From Paracoccaceae bacterium (GTDB taxonomy: Bacteria > Pseudomonadota > Alphaproteobacteria > Rhodobacterales > Rhodobacteraceae): a DNA stretch of 5,221 nt. The DNA lies in contig JALSRF010000044.1 in NCBI GenBank assembly GCA_026984895.1, positions 1-5,221 on the forward strand, given 5' to 3'. The notes beneath the pieces were generated by a model, which saw only the letters and a list, made by a program, of their open reading frames with translations, made no database searches and was not told where the DNA came from. This document shows, piece after piece, positions 1-4,835 of this stretch. The position numbers and the translations under genes are program-made. Position 1 is the first letter of the stretch; each line of letters starts with the position of its first letter.

Positions 1-734
1 TGCTCGAGCACACCTTCGGCACGGTGCTCGAGCTGCCTTCGCTGGTGATCGTCGGCCAGGGCGCGATCGCCGAGGCCGACGGCGAGGCGGTGCTTGGCGC
101 GGCGATGCAGCTGGCCGAGGCGACGAAATCGAAATTCCTGGTGCTGCACACGGCGGCCTCGCGTGTGGGCGCGCTGGATCTTGGCGCGGTGAGCGCGGGC
201 GGCATGGCGGCGGCGCTGGAGGGCGCCGAGGTGGTCTACAACCTGGGCGCCGACGAAGTCGAGATCGCCCCCGGGGCCTTCGTCATCTACCAGGGCAGTC
301 ACGGCGACCGCGGCGCGCACCGGGCCGACGTGATCCTGCCGGCGGCCGCCTGGACCGAGGAAGACGGCCTGTTCGTCAACACCGAAGGCCGCCCGCAACT
401 GGCGATGCGCGCCGCCTTCCCGCCGGGCGAGGCGAAAGAGAACTGGGCGATCCTGCGCGCGCTGTCGGGCGAGATGGGGCAGGCGCTGCCCTGGGATACG
501 CTGGCCGCTCTGCGCAACGCGGTGGTCATGGCGGCGCCGCATCTGCGCGCCATCGACGAGGTGGCGCAAAACGCCTGGGAGCCGCTGGCCGCGGGCCGGC
601 TGGGCAAGGCGGACTTCCGCAACGCGATCCGCGATTTCTGGCTGACCAACCCGATTGCGCGCGCCAGCCAGATCATGGCGGAAATGTCGGCGCTCGACAA
701 GTCGCGCGATCGCCCGGAGATGGCGGCGCAGTAA
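1..734 (+). CDS. nuoG: NADH-quinone oxidoreductase subunit G, C-terminal part (5' end outside window)
   Basis: This is the last 243 residues of NuoG, the large molybdopterin-oxidoreductase-like subunit of the complex I peripheral arm, which carries the N1b, N4 and N5 iron-sulfur clusters in its missing N-terminal part. The reading frame is already open at base 3 and ends at TAA 732-734. The GTG at 24 is an internal valine codon, not a start. The clearest family signature is the stretch translated from about 285-400: YQGSHGDRGAHRADVILPAA, then a Trp-Thr-Glu-Glu step, then VNTEGRPQ. This matches the conserved block of alphaproteobacterial NuoG and mitochondrial NDUFS1. The cluster-binding cysteine motifs are not in this part, so their integrity cannot be judged. 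The stop codon overlaps the next gene's start by one base (TAATG), suggesting translational coupling. The subunit identity is secure; full-length NuoG in this group is usually near 670-690 residues. Confidence 0.96.
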   Translation, partial: LEHTFGTVLELPSLVIVGQGAIAEADGEAVLGAAMQLAEATKSKFLVLHTAASRVGALDLGAVSAGGMAAALEGAEVVYNLGADEVEIAPGAFVIYQGSHGDRGAHRADVILPAAAWTEEDGLFVNTEGRPQLAMRAAFPPGEAKENWAILRALSGEMGQALPWDTLAALRNAVVMAAPHLRAIDEVAQNAWEPLAAGRLGKADFRNAIRDFWLTNPIARASQIMAEMSALDKSRDRPEMAAQ

Positions 735-1165
735 TGGCCGCCCGGGGCGCATATCCGGCGTTTGGCGCGCTGGTCCTGCTGGGGGGGCTGCTGGCCGGCT
801 GCACCGCGCCGGCGGCCCCGAGCGGCGCGTTGGCCGCGCCCGCCCCGGCATCTTCGGGGCGGGAGTTCATGGGCGTCCAGGCGCTGCGCCAGAGCGGCGA
901 CATCCTGGAGTTCACCGTTGCCATGCGCGGCGCGCGCTCCGAACAGGAGGTTTCCGACTACGCCCGGTGCATTGCGGCCGGCCTTGCGCAGGGCCGGGGC
1001 TTCGGATTTGCGCGCCATGTGGTGACGAATGTCGCATTTGAGGCTGGCGTTTGGCGCGCGAATGCGGTTTACAGCATCTCGCGGACGCTGCCGGCGGGGC
1101 GGCGAACGATCGATGTCGAAGTGCAGGTTCGAGACTGCGAATCGCAAGGCATCCCGACGGTCTGA
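734..1165 (+). CDS. Predicted lipoprotein of unknown function between nuoG and nuoH
   Basis: This gene encodes 143 residues that I cannot assign to a named family. The N-terminus is a lipoprotein signal: a short start with Arg4, a hydrophobic core at residues 9-20, and the lipobox L20-A21-G22-C23. Lipidation at Cys23 would leave a mature protein of 121 residues on the periplasmic side. A low-complexity Ala/Pro linker follows (about residues 24-40), then a compact mixed domain with two further cysteines, Cys79 and Cys135, which could form a disulfide in the periplasm (inference). The ATG at 734 overlaps the nuoG stop (TAATG). Only a weak purine run (CGGAGA, 715-720) lies upstream, so translation probably depends on coupling. 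Twelve bases separate it from nuoH. Rhodobacter and Paracoccus nuo operons are known to carry unidentified reading frames between nuo genes, and this looks like one. Any role in complex I is unproven. Confidence 0.82.
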   Translation: MAARGAYPAFGALVLLGGLLAGCTAPAAPSGALAAPAPASSGREFMGVQALRQSGDILEFTVAMRGARSEQEVSDYARCIAAGLAQGRGFGFARHVVTNVAFEAGVWRANAVYSISRTLPAGRRTIDVEVQVRDCESQGIPTV

Positions 1166-1168
1166 GGG
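1163..1168 (+). promoter_or_regulatory. Ribosome binding site of nuoH
   Basis: TGAGGG lies nine bases before the ATG at 1178 and overlaps the stop of the lipoprotein gene. It supports the 1178 start over the ATG at 1170, which is in a different frame. Confidence 0.55.
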
Positions 1169-1177
1169 CATGGAAAA

Positions 1178-2215
1178 ATGGCAGATTTCTTGGCAACACC
1201 TTTCGGAACCCTGGTTCTGATCGCGGCGCAGAGCCTGCTGATCATCGCGTTCGTGATGATCTCGCTGCTGTTCCTCGTCTATGGCGACCGCAAGATCTGG
1301 GCCGCCGTGCAGATGCGCCGCGGCCCGAACGTGGTGGGCGTCTACGGCATCCTGCAATCGGTGGCGGACGCGCTGAAATACGTGGTCAAGGAGGTGGTGA
1401 TCCCGGCCGGCGCGGACAAGACCGTGTTCCTGATGGCGCCGATGATCTCCTTCGTGCTGGCGATCCTCGCCTGGGCCGTCGTTCCGTTCAACGACGGCTG
1501 GGTTCTGGCCGACATCAACGTGGCGATCCTGTATGTCTTTGCCGCCTCGTCGCTGGAAGTCTACGGCGTGATCATGGGCGGCTGGGCCTCGAACTCGAAA
1601 TACCCGTTCCTTGGCGCGCTGCGCTCGGCGGCGCAGATGGTCTCCTACGAGGTGTCGATCGGGCTGATCATCATCGGCATCATCCTGTCCACCGGCTCCA
1701 TGAACTTCGGCGACATCGTGCGGGCCCAGGATGGGGCCTATGGCCTGTTCAGCTGGTACTGGCTGCCGCACCTGCCGATGCTGGTGCTGTTCTTCGTCTC
1801 GGCGCTGGCCGAGACCAACCGCCCGCCCTTCGACCTGCCGGAGGCCGAAAGCGAACTGGTGGCCGGCTACCAGGTGGAATACTCCTCGACCCCGTTCCTG
1901 CTGTTCATGGCCGGCGAATACATCGCCATCTTCCTGATGTGCGCGCTGATTTCGCTGCTGTTCTTCGGCGGCTGGCTGTCGCCCATTCCGGGGCTGCCCG
2001 ACGGGGTGCTCTGGATGGTCGCCAAGATGTGGGTGTTCTTCTTCTTCTTCGCCATGGTCAAGGCGATCGTGCCGCGCTACCGCTACGATCAGCTGATGCG
2101 CATCGGCTGGAAGGTCTTTCTGCCGCTCAGCCTGGCCTGGGTGGTGTTCGTGTCCTTCGCGGCCCAGTTCGGGTGGTTCGGCGGGGCTTACGTTCGCTGG
2201 GCAACGGGAGGCTAG
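1178..2215 (+). CDS. nuoH: NADH-quinone oxidoreductase subunit H
   Basis: NuoH (ND1 homologue, 345 residues) anchors the peripheral arm to the membrane and forms much of the quinone-access chamber. It is a polytopic inner-membrane protein, typically with eight helices, and hydrophobic segments run along its whole length here. Two family signatures are clear. The first-loop motif GDRKIWAAVQMRRGPNVVG contains R47-R48-G49-P50-N51. The cytoplasmic loop beginning A211-E212-T213-N214-R215-P216-P217-F218-D219 continues into PEAESELVAGY and holds the acidic residues implicated in quinone-linked proton transfer. The length is normal and nothing is missing. A run of five phenylalanines encoded by tandem TTC codons (2036-2050) lies in a late helix. 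The last codons carry the ribosome binding site of the following gene, and the stop (TAG 2213-2215) is one base before that gene's GTG. Confidence 0.98.
   Translation: MADFLATPFGTLVLIAAQSLLIIAFVMISLLFLVYGDRKIWAAVQMRRGPNVVGVYGILQSVADALKYVVKEVVIPAGADKTVFLMAPMISFVLAILAWAVVPFNDGWVLADINVAILYVFAASSLEVYGVIMGGWASNSKYPFLGALRSAAQMVSYEVSIGLIIIGIILSTGSMNFGDIVRAQDGAYGLFSWYWLPHLPMLVLFFVSALAETNRPPFDLPEAESELVAGYQVEYSSTPFLLFMAGEYIAIFLMCALISLLFFGGWLSPIPGLPDGVLWMVAKMWVFFFFFAMVKAIVPRYRYDQLMRIGWKVFLPLSLAWVVFVSFAAQFGWFGGAYVRWATGG
2206..2211 (+). promoter_or_regulatory. Ribosome binding site of the methyltransferase-like gene
   Basis: GGGAGG lies inside the final codons of nuoH, five bases before the GTG at 2217. 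This good spacing is the main reason for accepting GTG as the start. The stretch resembles 2905-2927 in front of nuoI (see findings). Confidence 0.6.
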
Positions 2216-2216
2216 C

Positions 2217-2921
2217 GTGGGCGTCGACTGCACATTGTTCACCCGGCTGGTGGAGCTTTCGACACGCTTTCAGGTGACAGGGCGGGCGCTGATGCTCGGG
2301 CGCCAGACCTTCCGCATCGAAACCCCGTTCCGGCAGCGCTACGAAGAGGCGCTGCGCGCGGCGGGGATCGACGAGAACCGGTTTGCTTTCCTGCAGGAGG
2401 ACGGCTACAGCGAAACCCTTTTCGCAAAGCTCGGGCTTGGCAATGTCGAAACCATGGACTTTTCCGATTTCGAAGGCGCGACGATCCTGCATGACCTGAA
2501 CAGGCCGGTGCCCGAATCGCTGCACGCGCAGTTCGATTTCATCTTCGACGGCGGCACGATCGAACATGTCTTCAATGCGCCCGTGGCGCTGGAAAACATG
2601 TTTCGCATGCTGCGGGTCGGGCATGGCATGTATCAGTTCAACCCGGAACTGGTCTGGACCTTCTGGCGCCGCACCTGCAACTGCCGCGTGCATCGCTGCC
2701 TCGGGCTGAAGAAGATCCCCGGCGATGCGCCTGCTCTGGACTTCCCGGATCCGGCCGAAACCGGCCGCCGGCTGCGCCTGAAGGGCAGGATACCGGAGGG
2801 GCGCGTGTATCTATACTACGAGGTCGAAAAGACCGAAGACAGCGCGCTGTCCGACAGCACCTTGCAAAGCGATTATGTCGCCAGGTGGGACAGCCACGTT
2901 TCCAGGGAGGCGACCGCATAG
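2217..2921 (+). CDS. Class I SAM-dependent methyltransferase-like protein, possibly degenerate, inserted between nuoH and nuoI
   Basis: This 234-residue soluble protein resembles the class I (Rossmann-fold) methyltransferases. Residues 24-32 (A-L-M-L-G-R-Q-T-F) sit where motif I is expected but lack the usual GxGxG; as I recall, an LGRQ form is typical of a subfamily. D81-F-S-D-F-E-G-A-T, followed by H92-D93-L94-N95, is the likely acidic cofactor-binding region. F106-D-F-I-F-D111-G-G-T-I-E116-H117-V-F matches the DGGTxEHVF motif of that subfamily. After L132-R-V-G135 the text goes straight into H136-G-M-Y-Q-F-N-P-E-L, where relatives I recall have about a dozen more residues covering strand 5. 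Three cysteines cluster at 154, 156 and 161. The start is GTG (2217), one base after the nuoH stop and with GGGAGG in front; the family-like opening M-G-V-D supports it. Rare codons (AGG four times, ATA, CTA) suggest a foreign origin. Substrate unknown; activity doubtful. Confidence 0.78.
   Translation: MGVDCTLFTRLVELSTRFQVTGRALMLGRQTFRIETPFRQRYEEALRAAGIDENRFAFLQEDGYSETLFAKLGLGNVETMDFSDFEGATILHDLNRPVPESLHAQFDFIFDGGTIEHVFNAPVALENMFRMLRVGHGMYQFNPELVWTFWRRTCNCRVHRCLGLKKIPGDAPALDFPDPAETGRRLRLKGRIPEGRVYLYYEVEKTEDSALSDSTLQSDYVARWDSHVSREATA
2905..2910 (+). promoter_or_regulatory. Ribosome binding site of nuoI, long spacing
   Basis: GGGAGG lies within the last codons of the methyltransferase-like gene, 13 bases before the ATG at 2924. 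That is longer than usual. The next codons of the upstream gene occupy the extra bases, so nuoI may rely partly on reinitiation after TAG 2919-2921. Confidence 0.45.
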
Positions 2922-2923
2922 CG

Positions 2924-3409
2924 ATGGACTATATCCGTGCCACGAAATATTTCCTGCTTTGGGACTTCCTGAAGGGCTTTGGCCTGGGCATGCGGTATTT
3001 CTTTGCCCCCAAGGCGACGCTGAACTACCCGCATGAAAAGGGGCCGCTATCCCCGCGCTTTCGCGGCGAACATGCGCTGCGCCGCTACCCGAACGGCGAA
3101 GAGCGCTGCATCGCCTGCAAGCTGTGCGAGGCGATCTGCCCGGCCCAGGCGATCACCATCGACGCCGAGCCGCGCGAAGACGGCTCGCGCCGCACCACGC
3201 GCTACGACATCGACATGACGAAATGCATCTACTGCGGTTTCTGCCAGGAAGCCTGCCCGGTGGATGCCATCGTCGAGGGGCCGAATTTCGAATTTTCCAC
3301 CGAAACCCGCGAGGAACTGTTCTACGACAAGGAAAAGCTCCTTGAAAACGGCGCGATGTGGGAGGCCGAGATTGCCCGCAACCTGGAACTGGACGCGCCC
3401 TACCGATGA
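2924..3409 (+). CDS. nuoI: NADH-quinone oxidoreductase subunit I
   Basis: NuoI (TYKY/NDUFS8 homologue, 161 residues) carries clusters N6a and N6b, which pass electrons towards NuoB and quinone. Two ferredoxin motifs are complete: C62-I-A-C65-K-L-C68-E-A-I-C72-P, and C101-I-Y-C104-G-F-C107-Q-E-A-C111-P. The N-terminal amphipathic stretch (residues 3-29, Y-I-R-A-T-K-Y-F onwards) is the usual membrane-surface anchor. I chose the ATG at 2924, two bases after the upstream stop, because M-D-Y-I-R-A-T-K-Y-F fits the family's N-terminus. An in-frame GTG at 2885 would add 13 unrelated residues read from inside the upstream gene. The 3' end overlaps the next start by four bases (ATGA, 3406-3409). The protein looks fully functional. 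What is unusual is that it is separated from nuoH, with which it is normally adjacent. Confidence 0.97.
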   Translation: MDYIRATKYFLLWDFLKGFGLGMRYFFAPKATLNYPHEKGPLSPRFRGEHALRRYPNGEERCIACKLCEAICPAQAITIDAEPREDGSRRTTRYDIDMTKCIYCGFCQEACPVDAIVEGPNFEFSTETREELFYDKEKLLENGAMWEAEIARNLELDAPYR

Positions 3410-3813
3410 GTGAATTCGCCAGACTTTTCGAGCAGATGATGGCCCAGGGCCAGGACATGGTCCGCGCCTTCGAGCCGGCCATGGAAAAGCTCCGGGCGCA
3501 GGGGCTGGAAAAGATGATGCCCACCATGCCCAGGGAAATGATGGACATGTTCTGGGGCAACGCCGTCAACAAGGGCGGGCTGGATGCGCGCACCCGGCTG
3601 CTGGCGATGCTGGCCGGCATGACGGTGCAGGGCGCGCCGGTCGCGCCGATGTTCCGGGCGACGGTGGCCCATGCGCTGGAAGCCGGGGCCTCGGAACAGG
3701 AAATCGCCGAAACGATCACCCAGATGTCGGTGCTGGGCGGGCTGCCCGCGATGACCCGCGCGCTCGGGTTCGCCCGCGATGTCTTTGCCGAACAGGAAGG
3801 AGGGGACGGATGA
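3406..3813 (+). CDS. Carboxymuconolactone decarboxylase (AhpD-like) family protein in the nuo operon
   Basis: This 135-residue protein shows the CMD-family helical core from about residue 57: L-D-A-R-T-R-L-L-A-M-L-A-G, then H-A-L-E-A-G-A-S-E-Q-E-I-A-E, then a Gly-Gly-Leu-Pro-Ala turn and a terminal helix ending in V-F-A-E. CMD proteins include decarboxylases and AhpD-type thiol peroxidase partners. This one has no cysteine at all, so AhpD-type CxxC redox chemistry is excluded. The position where relatives have a conserved histidine (before the A-L-x-x-G-x-x-x-x-E-I helix) appears to be threonine by eye alignment. The first 50 residues form a methionine-rich predicted helix with 11 Met. The start at 3406 overlaps the nuoI stop (ATGA), and its own stop overlaps the nuoJ start (ATGA). 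No good ribosome binding site precedes it, so translation is probably coupled to nuoI. A structural or assembly role is an inference. Confidence 0.85.
   Translation: MSEFARLFEQMMAQGQDMVRAFEPAMEKLRAQGLEKMMPTMPREMMDMFWGNAVNKGGLDARTRLLAMLAGMTVQGAPVAPMFRATVAHALEAGASEQEIAETITQMSVLGGLPAMTRALGFARDVFAEQEGGDG
3797..3803 (+). promoter_or_regulatory. Strong ribosome binding site of nuoJ
   Basis: AAGGAGG is the strongest Shine-Dalgarno match in the window, six bases before the ATG at 3810. It lies inside the end of the CMD-like gene and fixes the nuoJ start. Confidence 0.7.
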
Positions 3814-4424
3814 GCGTCGCCGATTTTGCCTTTTACGTCTTTGCGCTGTCGGTGCTGACCGGCGGGCTGATGACGGTGGTGTCGCGCAACCCGGTGCATT
3901 CGGTGCTGTGGTTGATCCTGGCGTTCCTGTCCTCGGCCGGGCTCTTCGTGCTGCTGGGGGCCGAGTTCGTCGCCATGCTGCTGGTGATCGTCTATGTGGG
4001 CGCGGTGATGGTGCTGTTCCTGTTCGTGGTGATGATGCTGGATGTGGATTTCGAAGAGTTGAAGGCGGGCATGGCGCAATACATGCCGGTTGCGCTGCTG
4101 ATCGGGGTGATCCTGCTGATGCAACTGGGCATGGCGCTGGGGGCCTGGCAGTTCTCCGACCAGGCGATGGGGCTGCGCGGCGCGGTGACGCCCCCCCTGG
4201 CCGAGGTGCACAACACCGCCGCGCTGGGGCAGCTGATCTATGACCGCTACATCCTGCTGTTCCAGTTGGCCGGTCTGATCCTGCTGGTGGCGATGATCGG
4301 CGCGATCGTGCTGACCCTGCGTCACCGGGACGGGGTCAAGCGCCAGAACGTGGTTGCCCAGATGCAGCGCGACCCGGCAAAGGCGCTGGAGCTGCGCGAC
4401 GTGAAACCGGGGCAGGGGCTGTGA
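3810..4424 (+). CDS. nuoJ: NADH-quinone oxidoreductase subunit J
   Basis: NuoJ (ND6 homologue, 204 residues) is an inner-membrane subunit linking the quinone module to the antiporter-like pumps. Hydrophobic segments are visible near residues 5-24, 30-50, 54-77, 90-112 and 145-168, matching the usual five helices. The diagnostic region is N27-P28-V29-H30-S31-V32 followed by G50-A51-E52-F53 and the third helix V61-Y62-V63-G64-A65-V66. In complex I structures this third helix contains the glycine-centred pi-bulge tied to the active/deactive transition, and E52 is the family's conserved membrane acid. A charged cytoplasmic tail follows from about residue 170, as in other alphaproteobacteria. The ATG at 3810 has a strong AAGGAGG and overlaps the stop of the CMD-like gene. 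The stop at 4422-4424 overlaps a GTG that may start a tiny gene. Confidence 0.97.
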   Translation: MSVADFAFYVFALSVLTGGLMTVVSRNPVHSVLWLILAFLSSAGLFVLLGAEFVAMLLVIVYVGAVMVLFLFVVMMLDVDFEELKAGMAQYMPVALLIGVILLMQLGMALGAWQFSDQAMGLRGAVTPPLAEVHNTAALGQLIYDRYILLFQLAGLILLVAMIGAIVLTLRHRDGVKRQNVVAQMQRDPAKALELRDVKPGQGL

Positions 4425-4537
4425 GCCTGCTGCGCGCGGCTCTGCCTCTGGCGATGCTTGCCAGTGTGGTGATGGTGGCGCGCCGCCGCCGCCAGGAAAA
4501 GAAAAAGAGGCTTGAGGGACAAGATGGTCGGACTTGA
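4421..4537 (+). CDS. Possible 38-residue single-helix basic membrane peptide between nuoJ and nuoK
   Basis: The 99 bases between the nuoJ stop and the nuoK start are the longest intergenic space in the window. They are spanned by an open frame starting at GTG 4421, which overlaps the nuoJ stop as GTGA. The product would begin M-S-L-L-R-A-A-L-P-L with a hydrophobic stretch to residue 20 (enough for one membrane helix). A strongly basic segment at residues 21-30 follows (R-R-R-R-Q-E-K-K-K-R), then a short polar tail. The positive-inside rule would put the C-terminus in the cytoplasm. Nearly all of the first 24 codons end in G or C like the neighbours, which supports real coding. The tail after about codon 30 does not, and it runs 14 bases into nuoK (TGA 4535-4537). 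The ribosome binding site is poor. It may be a small accessory subunit, a coupling leader for nuoK, or chance. Confidence 0.4.
   Translation: MSLLRAALPLAMLASVVMVARRRRQEKKKRLEGQDGRT
4515..4519 (+). promoter_or_regulatory. Ribosome binding site of nuoK
   Basis: AGGGA lies four bases before the ATG at 4524. It supports that start over the in-frame TTG at 4512, which would add four residues and itself overlaps this site. Confidence 0.5.
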
Positions 4538-4829
4538 ACATTACCTTGGCGTGGCCGCGGGGCTGTTTGTCATCGGCATCTTCGGGATTTTCCTGAACCG
4601 GAAGAACGTGATCATCCTGCTGATGTCGATCGAACTCATGCTTCTGGCCGTCAATATCAACCTGGTGGCGTTCTCGGCCTTTCTCGGGGACATGGTGGGG
4701 CAGGTGTTCACCATGTTCATCCTGACGGTCGCAGCGGCCGAGGCGGCGATCGGGCTGGCCATCCTGGTCACCTTCTTCCGCAACCGCGGCACCATCGACG
4801 TTGAAGACGTCAACGTGATGAAGGGGTAA
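4524..4829 (+). CDS. nuoK: NADH-quinone oxidoreductase subunit K
   Basis: NuoK (ND4L homologue, 101 residues) is a three-helix inner-membrane subunit on the proton path between the quinone module and the antiporter-like subunits. The two essential intramembrane acids are present: E37 in S-I-E-L-M-L-L-A-V-N, and E73 in V-A-A-A-E-A-A-I-G-L. These correspond to E36 and E72 of the E. coli protein. The N-terminus M-V-G-L-E-H-Y-L and the C-terminus R-N-R-G-T-I-D-V-E-D-V-N-V-M-K-G are typical of alphaproteobacteria. I chose ATG 4524 because it gives the standard length and has AGGGA at good spacing. It is preceded by a possible small peptide gene and followed after six bases by nuoL. The gene looks complete and ordinary. 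Confidence 0.97.
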   Translation: MVGLEHYLGVAAGLFVIGIFGIFLNRKNVIILLMSIELMLLAVNINLVAFSAFLGDMVGQVFTMFILTVAAAEAAIGLAILVTFFRNRGTIDVEDVNVMKG

Positions 4830-4835
4830 CGAGCC

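Noticed and set aside
24..734. NuoG fragment as a separate gene starting at GTG 24
   Set aside because: The frame is open to the window's first bases with NuoG-like sequence, and no ribosome binding site precedes the GTG; it is an internal codon of a gene cut by the window edge.
299..2242. Long antisense open frame of 647 codons opposite nuoG, the lipoprotein gene and nuoH
   Set aside because: Its product is a low-complexity His/Gln/Arg/Asp-rich chain typical of the complement of G/C-ending codons in GC-rich genes. It has no family signature and lies opposite clear nuo genes.
1051..2277. 408-codon frame on the + strand overlapping nuoH
   Set aside because: It is a shifted-frame shadow of nuoH, with Arg/Gly/Ala-rich text and no motif, while the nuoH frame carries all family signatures.
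2676..2699. Three-cysteine plus histidine cluster in the methyltransferase-like protein as a possible metal site
   Set aside because: The spacing C-x-C-x4-C matches no standard metal-binding motif, and a fourth ligand is not evident; mentioned only in the gene entry.
2885..2923. Upstream GTG start that would extend NuoI by 13 residues
   Set aside because: The extra residues are unlike known NuoI N-termini and come from inside the previous gene; ATG 2924 gives the normal 161-residue protein.
3053..3066. Perfect CCGCG/CGCGG hairpin that might be a terminator
   Set aside because: It lies inside conserved nuoI codons, has a stem of only five pairs and no following T run.
4512..4523. TTG start adding four residues to NuoK
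   Set aside because: ATG 4524 gives the standard NuoK N-terminus and length, and the TTG overlaps the ribosome binding site used by that ATG.
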